A stretch of DNA of 64,000 nucleotides from Prinsepia uniflora. Taxonomy: Eukaryota > Streptophyta > Magnoliopsida > Rosales > Rosaceae. The notes under the pieces were generated by a model. The model was not told the origin of the DNA. It saw only the letters and a program-made list of their open reading frames with translations, and did no database searches. Below, one piece after another: positions 34,235 through 45,692 of the stretch (within the stretch, counting starts at the first letter, position 1; every line of letters starts with the position of its first letter). Location of the stretch: NCBI GenBank assembly GCA_032719365.1, contig CM064875.1:21018566-21082565 (forward strand), written 5' to 3'. The translations under genes were made by a program, and so were the position numbers.

Positions 34235-36958
34235 TGTCAAGACCCGTCCCAAATATGGCCTCGATACCCGGGACGAACCCTGCTCCCGTCTGACAATCAC
34301 ACTTACAGTATCAAACAAAACAAACAACCATCACACAACTATAAGCATAACTATCAGACGAAGGAGTAAAATATACACAACAGTGAGTCAGAGCACAGTT
34401 CTACAAAATGGGCACAAAAGTCCTACAATGCCAGTCTCGCAACGGAAGAACGTTGGAAGCTCTATGCCTCGATATCTGCCTCAACGTTCACCCCAGTGCT
34501 ATCACCACGACCTGGAGGGAAAATTTAAAAACCAAACGTGTGAGTGGACTAGAATAACCAAAGGTTTTAAAACCAGTTTATCATTAATTCAAGGTTAAAG
34601 AAAAATAAGAATCAGTGTTCCCTCCATTTTTTAAAACGGGCATGCCCAACGAAGTACGAGAAAATCATAACATGAAACATCATAAGAAACAGAAACACTA
34701 TAAAATCTCATAAGAAACAGATACACTATAAAATACCATAAGAAACAGAAACACTATAAAAGGGCTATAGAAATCATAGTTTCAGCATCAAATCATCATT
34801 TCCGATCAAACCTGCTGGACCTATCCGAGTCTTTAAACTCAATCAGGCCTTAAATGAAATCCGAGTCTTTAAACTCCTGAGTCTTTAAACTCAAAGGCCT
34901 ATGGGGGTAATATCAACATATCCGAGTCTTTAAACTCCCGAGTCTTTAAACTCAATCCGGGCCCGTCCCCCGTCAATATCAATCCATATCTAGTGTACAA
35001 CCAATTCAACATCCATCGCCAAATTCGAATTCGAAATCCCCGGTTCGAAGCCCTCCAGCGTTCTGAACCGACATTCCGAATCCAAATCCGGAAATCCATT
35101 CTTATGCCCAGAAATCACACATAATCACAAATCATATTTCATAACCCATTTATCATCATCAGAAAACATTTATAGGTTGAAATCGTAATTATGGCATCAA
35201 AATCCGAAAACCAGCTTTTCTTGAAAAACGTGCAAAATCTCGGAAATGTCTCGAAAAACGTGCAAACTCATCAATCACATATAATCATCATTCAAGGCAT
35301 AAAAACATATTTAAGATCATCAAACGTCAATAAAACAGTTAGGCATGCTCGAAAGAAAGAAAGAGTCCACTCACAGCTCGGAACGAGTCAATCGCGCTCT
35401 GTGCGCTCCTCGACCGTCTCGGGTGCCTCCCGTCCTGTCAAAATGCACCAAATAGGGTCACAAATACATCGAGGATCCTAATCCTAATTTCCTCAATTTT
35501 TCGGAAATTTATTAATATTTTAATCCTAAACCCTCAACCGTCTGGATTCCCGAACAACTCCGTAACACCGTCCGATTAACCTGAAAACTATACCATTGGA
35601 TTCCTTAGAACAATTTGAACCAAACTCATGTTGGAAGCTTGGCCGGAATCCTTCCCACGCGCCTCCACGCGCCGCCCAAAGTGGCTGCGCGTGGGCCTCA
35701 CGCGCCTGCTACAGTGCTCCTCCTACCTCGAGCCACCCGGTTCAACACAATTGAACCGGCGTGACCGGTTCTCCGCCGTTCACCCATCAATTCCGTCCAA
35801 ATCAATCCCAAAAGCTTCGTCCCCACCTAAGCAATCTAACCAAGTCCTAACATCGAAGAATCACGGCCCAAAAGCTCACGACTCTCCTTCGAAAAACTGA
35901 GCCCGTGGCCCCTGTTTTGGTCGCCGGCCGCCCAGGTCCTCCCCCGGCACGGCACCACAACCACACGACTCCTGGGACCTCCAGGAGTCTCACCCTGGCC
36001 TCCTAACCTCTCGAATCTAAGCCCAACTCGACGATTTTCGAATTGAAACTCACGGAAAAACAGGGGAAGGAAACTTACCCTTCGATTCAGTCTCCGCCGT
36101 GAGCACCGCCGCGTACCACGGTGCTTGTTGGGTTCCCTATAACCTCCTGAGCCTCCTATTGGCTTGAATCGATCCACCACACGGCACAACCACCGCCACA
36201 GTCCACCGTCTCTCTCTGTTTTCTCCAGAATCCAGCCGTCCACCGTTCAGCCTCCGTGCACGGTTGCTGCTCCAAAACACGATCAATAGGTCACCCTCGT
36301 CTCTCTGTCACTCTCACTAGTCAACAACTCCCTCACCTTTACACGAAACCGGTCGAAGTCTCTCCAATTTTCCTCTCTGTTTTCTGAGTGTTCAAACGGG
36401 TGCACGGTTTGAACGTGCACAATGTGTGGCCGTGCACACTTAAGCTCTCCCTAGAACCCTTTGGCTTCTGCCCACGTGTCCACCATCCATTGGCTCAGCA
36501 CAAAATATCCCAGCCCACTTCTGCCACTTGTCTTGATCTGATTGGGCTGAATGTACAAATTACCATTTTGCCCTCACACTTCCTAGACCCATAACTACTT
36601 CATCCGACGTCCGATGACAGCGTGCCGCCTGTCGTTGTACTCAGGACGTCGAGACCTAGCTAACGGTCCTCGGTCTACGTGAAAATCACAAGTCCTCCAA
36701 AAAGTCAACATTTTCCTCACTTAATCAAATTTACGGTAACACCCTCAATCTTCCGAACGTCATAACTTTTCCTCCGATTGTCCGAATCGAATCTGCCACC
36801 TGTCTACGGACTCGTGACGTCCTAAACTACGTCACGGTCACGGATTAACACTCATCCAATCGGTAATTCAAAAAGTCAACTGTTCGTCTACTATTCACAT
36901 TTCTATACAAAACTTATAAAATTACATTTTACCCTTCCCGAAGGTACGAGTTGTTTCA
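34235..36958 (-). repeat. 5' LTR of the chromovirus (plus-strand right LTR)
   Basis: Begins TGTCAAGACCCG and ends GAGTTGTTTCA; 2724 bp. Near-identical to 23986-26750 except for scattered substitutions and the 42-base deletion. One terminal base has changed (TTTCA instead of TTACA). Confidence 0.9.
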
Positions 36959-36963
36959 GAGCC

Positions 36964-38008
36964 ACTCGGGATCCTCTCTGTCCCACTCTTAATAGCCACC
37001 TTCATAGAAGTAGCGTAGCAAGTGTGCCAGCACCCAACATCAAGATCTCATTCTACGATCGGACTCAGCAGTCACCGAGTCGAATCCAGAATCACTGCTG
37101 GTACTGTGCGTCACTCACGCACCTCGTATCATCGTCACGACTGACGAATCCCATCGTCACAATCGTCACGGCAACCTGAGTCTATCCATCGATAGCAGTG
37201 TCTGTCACAACCTCGTGCAGACCAAACTCTGAAACACTCTGCTACCGAAACTCCCAATCCATGCGGTAGTCTCACCGCCAGTACCAATCGCTCCACAAGC
37301 AATATCCACTGATCGGTCCTCCTCTGGTTCTGATCACAAGTACCACACTCCTGGTAACTTGTCCAATCAATCACCTACTAGGGTTATCACAACCCCCAAC
37401 TGCCCGCTGTAGCCCAACCATCCCGAGCGATCCCTCGCTCTCGACTTCGAAGAGTCGTTATACTCCAGTACTGGTACCAAACCAGCCAATAACTACACTC
37501 TGAGGTTCTCGTATTCTCGTAACTCTACGGCTCTCAGCCGCTGGCCTCCACAAGAACTGGCCATACTCCAGGTCCAATACTACACAAGCACCACATGCTA
37601 AACGAAATTCGATACAATAGTTTGAGGTTCGATTGGCATTGGAGGCCACGTGTTTCGATATTTGATCTCGAAGAGGGTCAGTATTCTTGTGAATCCGATG
37701 GCTTAGAACCGTAGCGTTACTGGTGAGTAGGATCTAGTGGATCAGTGGAGATCGTATGACGACTTAAGAGTCCTGACCGCTCGACGGTAGGGTCGTGTCA
37801 GATGGAGGATGTACGGATTAATACCAGTGGTAGTCAGAGGTCAGGGTCGCCCAATTTACGATGACCCTGTATGACTACAGTCATGACGGATGGGAATAGG
37901 AATGTGTGATTCTATTTGCCATGAGTTGCCATGTTTCGGTGCGTCAAATCCTTTCGGGATGTCGTCTGGCAGGAGATACTGGGAGTAGATGTGGTGTGAC
38001 GCGATAGT
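36964..38008. other. Unassigned sequence between chromovirus and Cassandra element
   Basis: About 1 kb continuous with 23748-23985 before the chromovirus inserted. The C-rich, CCA/TCA-rich style of 36964-37600 recalls the internal region 15966-19251, but no shared block was found by eye. The open frames are short and unrecognised. It could be non-coding internal DNA of another LARD-like element. Confidence 0.35.
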
Positions 38009-38401
38009 TGTCAGGACCCGACCCTCTTCTTAGTTAGGACCTGACTCATCTAGCACCATATTGTCCGCTTTGGACCTCGTCCTCACAGTTTTGTTTTCGG
38101 GAGCTCATGATGCAACTTCCCAGGGGGTCACCCATCATGGAATTGCACCGGCCCAACTCGCTTAACTTTGGAGTTCCAATCCCCCCCAAAGCCACTTGAG
38201 CTCCCAAAAGGCCTAGTGCTAGATATGTGTGTGCCTATACCTTTAAGGCACACCACCATCCTCTTCTAGACCATTCCCCCTCACATGAATGTGAGATTGT
38301 TCACCGTTCCGTCCAGAACACGGGTCTTACAATCCACCCCCTTAGGGCCCAGCTTCCTCACTAGTACACTTCTCGGTCGGGGTCTGGCTTTGATAACAAA
38401 T
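38009..38401 (-). mobile_element. Cassandra TRIM, one LTR plus internal domain
   Basis: LTR 38009-38331 in minus orientation (TGTCAGGACCCGACC...GGGTCTTACA). It contains a 5S-rRNA-derived block: minus-strand GTTAAGCGAG, then GATGGGTGACCCCCTGGGAAG, at about 38105-38180. The internal domain 38332-38401 has the polypurine-like AAGGGGGTGGAT and a mutated primer-binding site (TTGTTATCAAAGC against TTGGTATCAGAGC). The expected second Cassandra LTR is missing: at 38402 a chromovirus-type LTR follows directly. Confidence 0.85.
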
Positions 38402-41400
38402 TGTCAGGACCCGTCCCAAATCCCCCGGGATTAAAGTGGGACGCGCCTGATCCCGTCTGACACCACGTGTCAGACCAGGGAAAATTCCAACTCTAGCCCT
38501 CGCCGGGGCTTCCAGAGTGCATCAGGATCGTAGGAGGAGGAGTGTAATGTCTCGTCTCTGCTACAGCCCGCATCCGCGATCAACCTGAAGGGCATTAAAA
38601 CACGAAAACTGTGAGTGGACAAAAATAATATTTTAATAAAAACATTTTCAGGTAAAGACATTTATGCCCTTCACTAAAATCATATGCATGCATTCAAAAA
38701 CCATTGACCGAAGCATTCATAAAACCATTTGAAAAAATTCTCAAAACCTTTCAAGGGTTCATGCCCAGCCCCATAAACCGTCATGACCCATAAATTCAAT
38801 TGGGTCCCCGACCCGGAATCACAACTCAAAAACCATCAACCATAACATGTGGGAACTCAGCCCAAATCCGTTCTCAGTGAAAATAACAAAACATACCATA
38901 CGGGGTCTCCGCCCCCAAATCACTTTCTGTAAAACCTCATACGTACTCGTACGTATAACCCATTCTAGGCACTTACAGAGAAGATGCCAACTCGGGGCAC
39001 ACAGCCCCTAGGGAGTACATCCCCGATATAGTCACGATGTCATCATATCTATCTAGTGTGCACACTACTCGGGGTCTCACTCCGAGTCTTCTCCCAGGAA
39101 TCTCCATCTGGGAGGCTCAATCTCTGGATCTAATCTGAGCTCTCTCTCTGAATCTAGTCCATATATCTCTCCGAAATCTGGTCCGAGACCACATCATATC
39201 TCGTAACCTCCACTCCTGGAACGGGATCCCTATGGGGATACCCACTCTGGTCTGTGGATCATGACTCTCCAGGTCGACGTCTGGAGGAGACCATATAAAT
39301 CATATGGAGGGTTTCATTTCTTTTCAAATACTTTCTTTCTTTCTCAAATACATTTCTCAACTGGGTCTCATACCCGATTCATCTCAATAGGATTCCTCGA
39401 ATCCGATTCAAATCCATTTCACAGACCTCGGCCTAAATCCTCAGTTCAATAGGGTCTCATGCCCGCATTCTCATTTCATAAACTGAACTGGGACTCAAGC
39501 TCGATGTTACATTCAACTGGGCCTCAAGCCCGATACTATCCATCAACGTGACCTCAAGTCCGATTCCATAAACGAACAGGACCTCAAGTTCGATTTCACA
39601 ATCAACTGGGCATCAAGCCCGATATCTCAACTAAATGGTCTCAGGCCCGATATCATAAATCAACGGGGCACCAAGCCCGATAGTACAACTAACTGGGCCT
39701 CAAACCCGAATCGTAAACCAACTAGGCCTTCGGCCTGATCGTATACTCAAATGGACCCTCGGTCCGATTCCTCGTCAAATCAAATGGAATCCAATTCGAG
39801 AGTTCGTAAATAAAATCGGTCTCATGCCCGATTTAATATTTCTAAATCCAAAATCTATTCATTAAATCCTCGTTGAAAACCTAGCACATATAAGCATCTT
39901 ATAAAATCGTAAATCTCGAAATACGTGCAAATATATAAATCCTAGGCTACCACAAACAAATGCACTAATGGCATCATAAAATATATTCTAAAACAATTCT
40001 AAAACATTTATGCATGCTTTGAATTCATAAAAAAGTCCACTCACAGACCATCCGAAGCCGCGTCTCGATACTCGTGCCATAAGCGTCTCCTGGGCCAAAC
40101 GTCGCCTCCGGGATTCCTGAACCTGTCCAAATTAATTTATAGGGTTACTAACTACTTATATAACCCCTTACTAAATTCCCGTAATCTTACCAATTTTCTA
40201 ACTATTTTTAAAGCCGATCCTAAACCTTCGGACAACCCGAACTATATCGAAACGATGTCCGATTGACACGAAACCAGTCCCAAAATGTTCGTTACATGGA
40301 ATAGATGATTACACATGTTGGAACCACCCACAAAGGAGGGCTCACGCGCCCTCACGCGCCACTAGAAGGGACTGCGCGTGGGCCTCACGCGCCCTCCACA
40401 ATCCTTCGTCTTCAACCCGTGGCCGGTTCAGACCGGCCGGTTCGATCTTGTTCTGCAACTGGACCGGTGTGACCGGTCCAGGCCTCTACAATCTGAATTT
40501 TTTTTCCGTTTGCTTCCTTTTTAATCCCTAAATTTCTATTTTCTCAATTCCTACCATTTTCAATCATCAAACCTAATCTAAAACACCTAAAATCCATGGT
40601 TGAATTTTTGAACCTCACGGCCAAAACTCCCCAGTTTCTTCCCACGGCCCCCTCAGCCATGAACCACCTTCAAACCTATCTTAGAAACCTCCTAGAAACC
40701 TAATAACCATTTTCTAATCATTCAAAATCGATCATAATGCATAAATTGAAATAAGGATAAAAATTGGCCTAACCGGGTACGTTCTCGGGTCCATGGCCGC
40801 CGTCCACGGCGTCGTTGATCCTGGCCGGCCACCACCTTCCTTAGTCCTCTTCTCACTCTTTTTCCTCACAATCATGGTCATGTGGGGATGGGTTTTGGAT
40901 TGGGGTTGAAATGGTCGATCGGTTTGGGTTTGGTTGAAACAAAGAAAATGATCGATGAAGAGGAATGGAAAATGCATGAATGTAAAGGGGTGGCCAGTGG
41001 ATTGGTGACACTTGTCACTCATCCATTGGTCCAATAAAAAATATCTGGGCCCCACTAAATTCCAAAAAGCATCCGTCTCGAATGTCATGCAATAGTACTT
41101 TCGTACTTTCGTGAACCGTAACTTTCTCGTCGAATGTTCGAATTCGACGTGCCGCCTGTCTACGAATTCGTATCGTCCTGATCTACGTAAGGGTCCTCGG
41201 CCCTCGGCCATCAGACCTTCCGGGTCAAAAGTCAACTATTTGCTCCTATTCACTCAAATTACCAAATTGCCCTCGAACTTCCGAACATCATAACTTCTTC
41301 CTCCAACGTCGGAATCAAGTGTGCCACCTGTTTATGAACTCGTGACGTCCCGAACTACATCACAGTCATCAGCCAAAGTCCATTTGACCGCTGGAACGAA

Positions 41401-41540
41401 ATGTCAACGATTCGCCCATTGTAGGGGCAAAATTGTCATTTCGCCCGAACGTCCGCTAATCCTCGTCTAATCCCCAATTAGTCTCACTAATCCATCATTA
41501 ATCCTTAATTAATCCCGCTAATTCAGGATGGGTCGTCACA
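38402..41540 (-). repeat. Chromovirus-type solo LTR joined to the Cassandra internal domain
   Basis: Plus orientation TGTCAGGACCCGTCCC...GGATGGGTCGTCACA, 3139 bp, same family as the other large LTRs. No matching target duplication: CAAAT on the left, AATTA on the right. The left neighbour is Cassandra internal DNA and the right neighbour is a piece of Tat-type gag. At least one flank is therefore rearranged. Contains the longest hairpin array (39451-39833). Confidence 0.8.
39451..39833. repeat. Thirteen-unit hairpin array with compensatory arms
   Basis: Units of about 30 bp. Readable stems include GGGC-CTCAA-GCCC, GGGC-ATCAA-GCCC, GGGC-ACCAA-GCCC, GAC-CTCAA-GTC, AGGCC-TTC-GGCCT, GGACC-CTC-GGTCC and GAAT-CCA-ATTC. 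A few units have mismatched arms. Confidence 0.8.
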
Positions 41541-41766
41541 AATTAGCAGCCCAAGCAACACCACGACTCAAGAAGTCATCAACAAGGTCGCCAGAACAAA
41601 TCTTACTAAGATAAAAGAAAAGGTTCCTACAATAACGACTACAGGGGGAAGATGGGAAAATACAACCACCAGGGACACAAGCCAACCAATCATCACTAGC
41701 ATGACAATCCATACGCAAGGCCGAACTCCAAGTTTGAACCTTACTCTATCCTCAATACTTTACTTT
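41541..41766 (+). pseudogene. Isolated fragment of Tat-type gag
   Basis: 226 bases almost identical to 54185-54410 in the Tat-type element downstream. It is bounded on the left by the LTR at 38402-41540 and on the right by duplication copy B. Both gag ends are missing. Confidence 0.85.
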
Positions 41767-44490
41767 AGAAAACCCAAACCTAAACTATTTAGAAAAACCA
41801 AATCCATAATTGATTCTCACACTTCTATTTAGAAACCCAAACCCATAATTAAGTTTCTATTTAGAAAATCCAAATCCATAATTGAAACCCAAACCCAAAC
41901 CCAATCCTATATTTCTACAATCTACACCGTCCTATTAATTCTAGAAGGAAAGAGTGAATGTATCAATTCCTCACTCGTCTTCCTTTGTGAGAGAGCAAGA
42001 ATAAAGACCACGGCAGAGAGCTATGAACTTGAACCACCCAACCCGGTCCACACTCCGAAAATTGAAACCCTAAAAATAGTCTCTTCACCCCCAAATTTCC
42101 CGTCATGAAATGAGACATGGAAATCGAAGAAAGCGAGGTTTTCCTCGAGAAGATTTAGGACCTTCATGACGAACTCAGCGATGTCATTCACTCAATTTCC
42201 AGAGTTCATCTTCTCAATTCAGTAAAGGCACTCAGAAATTTGGATAAGCAGAAGTCGCACGCGAATGATGTCACTGTCGACAAGAACCGAACTAGCTACG
42301 TCTACTTGAAGGACATATGAGCTGACCATGACGATGACTCTGCAATTTGCGATGGAGGTATCCTTAACGTTGGTACGTTGCTGATGTCACGATGAAGAAG
42401 AAGGTGAGTAAGTCACGAATTCAAAGCCGATTTTTCTACTTCTAAACATGTAATGTAATTTGTGTGAAGTTTGAAGTTGGGTGAGATGGGGAGTTTAATT
42501 GTCCTGTAAATTTGGTGAAAATTTTGGTTTCCTTAGCAGAATTTGGGTGATTTTAGTGAAATTTAGTGGAAATTTGGGTGAGTTCGGGTGAAGTTGGGTC
42601 GCCACTAGCCTAGGCACTGCCCAGCCACCTAGCCACCTAGGAGCGCCAGGAGACGATCCCAGATATGCGTCGCGTAATCCCTCTCCAACGTTTCTCTGCC
42701 GCATAGCCAATATGTGGGGCGGCTCAGCCCCACCTTGCGCCTAACCCCCGCTTAGAACATTTAAGTGAAAATCAACTTTAGTAAATGTAGTTCTTATTTT
42801 ACCAATTTTCATATTTTTTTTTCAATTCTTTTGTTAAGTATAAACTTCTTTTGCAATGATTAAAAAAAGAGTAAATTACTAATTGATCCTTGACAAGATT
42901 GTACTTTACACAAAAGTTGAATTATGACAATTCTTTACTCTAAGGTCATTGCACTATTTTTCAGCTATGCTCGGTTATTGTCATCATCTTGTACAATATA
43001 TGATTAGGATTCTAACCTCTTATTTTAAATTAAACTTAAGACACTTTTATAATCAAACTTATATATATTATAATTTTTGTTTTGAAACCGAGAATGAAAT
43101 TCGTATTGTTTCAAGCTTAATAGTAGGGTATATAAAGATTTAAGAGATCTGAGAGGGGGTGGGTGGTGTTTACGTAAAGAGTGGTGGGGGTGTTTAGGTA
43201 GGGATTGGTAGTGCTTATGAGTTAGGGTTTAGAGTTTGTCAAAATTCAAAAATTAAACCCTAAATTATAAGTGATTAACTTAATTTTTAAATATTTGATA
43301 ATAAATATTTTTCAAATTTAAAGTTTATAAATATTTTTGAAGAATTCTTACTCATACTTATCATGGTTTAAGTTAGATTGTCCTTACATTACTCATTAAA
43401 ATGAACAAATGAAAAAAAAAGTTTTATAAGTTTGAGTAATGTTTTCATATGATAGAAGGGAAAAAAAACTACTAAATAGGGATTAAAGCTTTAAGTGGTC
43501 TTTGAGTAATTATTATGGTGGTTATGGATTGAAAAGTTTTAAAATAGGGTTAGAGAAGTTTTGAATAAATATTAACATTGTTAATGAATAATCAATAAAT
43601 AGGCCTTTTTAATACTCAGTTGGTAGTTGAGTCAACACGCGTAATCTTAGTTTGATTTGGTCAGCAGATCAAAGGGCCAATAGTGCACAAGAATACTGGT
43701 CAACCCTTCTGATGTGTTTGTTCATGTTGACAAAACATGCGATCAACCTTTGTTTTAAAAAAAAAGTGAGGTTAACCAACCACCTGTTTGACACTACAAC
43801 AACAATATCTCTTATCCTCCCGTATGCATTTTCACTAAGGTAAATGCTAAGTAGACTATATTTATAAGCCACACTAATATAAATGGGTCTTACTTGTGCT
43901 AGTGGATCATACTTTTATTAGTGTATTGTTTACAAATGTGATCACTCATTCTTCTTTTTCAAAAAGACAAGATCCCTTAAAAGAAAGTGTTATGATTTTT
44001 TTTTTGTGGAGAATATATGAAATTTTATTTATAGAATTAAAACACAAAATAAAGACAAATTAGACTTTAATAGTTTGACAACAAACATGAGTATTTACAA
44101 CGAATGATTAGAAGCGATGTCTGTCGAAACGATCTAAAGGGAATAACGCTCAAAATAATATAACTTGAATTCCTTAGGCATCGCTATGACTATTACTGCC
44201 CAAACAACTAATTTTTGCAATCCCACAAAGGGGAAACTTAACACAGCCAATCCGAAAAAAAGCAACTAGACTTATTTACATAGAGCAAACTAAAAAGAAA
44301 AAATAAATAACCCCAAAAAAGTAACCAAATGGGCCATTTCTGTAGTTGTCACCGCCTACCACTTTTATTATTTCCACCTCGGCGGAATTCTGAAGACGAC
44401 GAAAATACTATCTACCACCATATCACAAATGTTCAATCCATGGTGATTGACACAACCACAACTAGTGGAGGACCACGATGGCACGATCAA
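41767..44490. repeat. Segmental duplication copy B (uninterrupted)
   Basis: Matches 12521-12893 plus 21569-23747. It shows the state of the locus before the 8.7-kb LTR element entered copy A. A block of about 230 bases at 43147-43374 has no match in copy A. After 44490 the copies diverge. Confidence 0.87.
42105..42395 (+). pseudogene. PDV1-like pseudogene, copy B
   Basis: Starts ATG AAA TGA (stop at codon 3, Trp in copy A), then MEIEESEVFLEKI, an in-frame TAG, DLHDELSDVIHSISRVHLLN, KNRTSYVYLKDI, TGA, and decays after DHDDDSAI. Resembles the first ~90 residues of PLASTID DIVISION1, a plant outer-envelope protein that positions the dynamin ring ARC5 at the chloroplast division site. Three stops and loss of the rest of the gene mean it cannot function. 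The upstream flank is conserved between copies. PDV1 identification is from memory of the family's N-terminal pattern. Confidence 0.55.
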
Positions 44491-44527
44491 TACCCATTAG
44501 ACCTCATCACGAGTCAAAACCCTATCC

Positions 44528-44753
44528 AGGCAGATCAGGCTCTGGAAGACAAGAGTTTCACTAGCAGCCTGACCTATTGGGACACATAACCCGTGACTAT
44601 GATCCAAAACTATGTGCAGACAGATCAGACTCCGGAAGACAAGAGTTTCACTAGCAAACTGGCCGCGATAACCGCCTCACTCATCGCATATGACGTAGGA
44701 ATTAGGAATTGTGACGCATAACCCGTGACTATGATCGAAAACTATGATGTCAA
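44528..44753. repeat. Two imperfect direct repeats of unknown origin
   Basis: CAGATCAG-CTC-GGAAGACAAGAG and later ACCCGTGACTATGATC-AAAACTATG occur twice (about 44528-44615 and 44618-44753), the second copy with extra sequence between. No gene seen. Confidence 0.6.
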
Positions 44754-44811
44754 CGCACAAGCTTTGAGTTATTTTTGTTCTATTTACCACGTAATTTGTT
44801 TAATTAGCAAT

Positions 44812-44937
44812 GTTTCTTTTTATTAAAAAGGAGGGAGAAATTTGGAAATTTTTCATACAATATGTCATCGCGGTTTAAACTTAAGATCAATTGTCTACAA
44901 ATAAATGCTAGAACCAACTGAACTATACCCACTTGAC
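44812..44937 (-). mobile_element. tRNA-derived SINE, copy 1
   Basis: Flanked by ATTAGCAAT (44803-44811 and 44938-44946). On the minus strand it has an A-box-like TAGTTCAGTTGG near its start, a degenerate B-box-like region about 40 bases later, and an A-rich tail. Same family as 48704-48830 (TTCAGTTGGTTCTA, then ATGACA-ATT--ATGAAAA-TTTCC in both). Confidence 0.82.
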
Positions 44938-45024
44938 ATTAGCAATATCCATTCCAAAGAGCATAACAAATCATTCAAAATGTCCTTCTGGACAAGTAAA
45001 AGTTGTCCATTCTATTGATTTTTC

Positions 45025-45114
45025 TGCTAGTATATACTATAATAGTATCTCAATTTGGTATCATTAATATGCTAGTATATACTATAATAGTATCTCAATT
45101 TGGTATCATTAATA
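45025..45114. repeat. Tandem duplication of a 45-bp unit
   Basis: Two identical head-to-tail 45-base copies beginning TGCTAGTATATACTATAATA. Recent slippage-type duplication in AT-rich DNA. Confidence 0.95.
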
Positions 45115-45171
45115 AATGGTAAAAAGTTGGGACAATAGTTGTTGCCCCTAAAAAAAAAAACTACCAACTCC

Positions 45172-45317
45172 TTGAGTGGCCTTCAACATATGGGCAAATT
45201 TCTTAGGTTAGTGCTCGATAATATGTTTATAATTACAAATCTCATATTTTTCTATCAAAGTAATCTAGAAACAACATAGCTGAGAGTTTGGGGATACGAG
45301 TGTAATTGTTGTTGAAA
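45172..45317 (-). pseudogene. Duplicated fragment of the last exon of a GH1 gene
   Basis: Parallels 45653-45800, the end of exon 13 plus 3' flank of the beta-glucosidase gene. On the minus strand it reads FNNNYTR-PKLSA, then loses frame before reaching a GAGCACTAA stop equivalent. Only the 3' end is duplicated, so it is a remnant of a tandem gene copy or a local duplication. Confidence 0.75.
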
Positions 45318-45692
45318 TAAATAACGTACAAATTTGAATTTTCCTCATACTATTGATAAAAATTTGTGTGGTTTATTCTCCACAAGCTTCCATAAAAAAA
45401 ATGACCATATTCAATATTCATACAAGTTAGAAAACATACGAATCTCGCAAGTTCATACATATATACCACTCTAGTATATCTATATTTGGTGTCGATCACT
45501 AATAAATGTTGTGTACGTGGGACAATAGTTGGTGCCCATAATACATTTCTTTTACAGTAAATCCAGATGGCAATGAAATAGAAAAATAAATTGAAAATGA
45601 GAGAAATGAAATGAGCAAAGATCAAGAAGTGAAGGGAGGAATCAAACACGAAATTCTCGAGTGGCCTTGAGCATATGGGCAATTGTCTTAGT

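Larger units (their letters stand above)
23986..36958 (-). mobile_element. Complete Ty3-type chromovirus (Tekay/Del-like), inactivated by nested insertion and point changes
   Basis: Flanked by a perfect 5-bp duplication GAGCC (23981-23985 and 36959-36963). The minus-strand order is 5' LTR (34235-36958), tRNA-iMet primer-binding site, gag with CCHC knuckle, protease, RT, RNase H, HHCC zinc finger, integrase, chromodomain, polypurine tract, 3' LTR (23986-26750). A C-terminal chromodomain and the GAATTTCGGGGACGAAATTC motif before the polypurine tract fit the Tekay/Del chromoviruses. The LTRs differ by scattered single bases and one 42-base deletion in the 5' LTR, so insertion was fairly recent. 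Three defects prevent a continuous polyprotein: a frameshift in gag, a 2.9-kb solo LTR between gag and protease, and a stop before integrase. Confidence 0.9.

Noticed and set aside
38402..41540. Ordinary solo LTR with target duplication
   Set aside because: The expected 5-bp duplication is absent (CAAAT against AATTA), so it is treated as part of a rearrangement.
12521..44490. Tandem array or CRISPR-like periodic repeats
   Set aside because: Repeats here are LTRs, minisatellites and a two-copy duplication; no constant repeat with unique equal-length spacers, and the DNA is eukaryotic.
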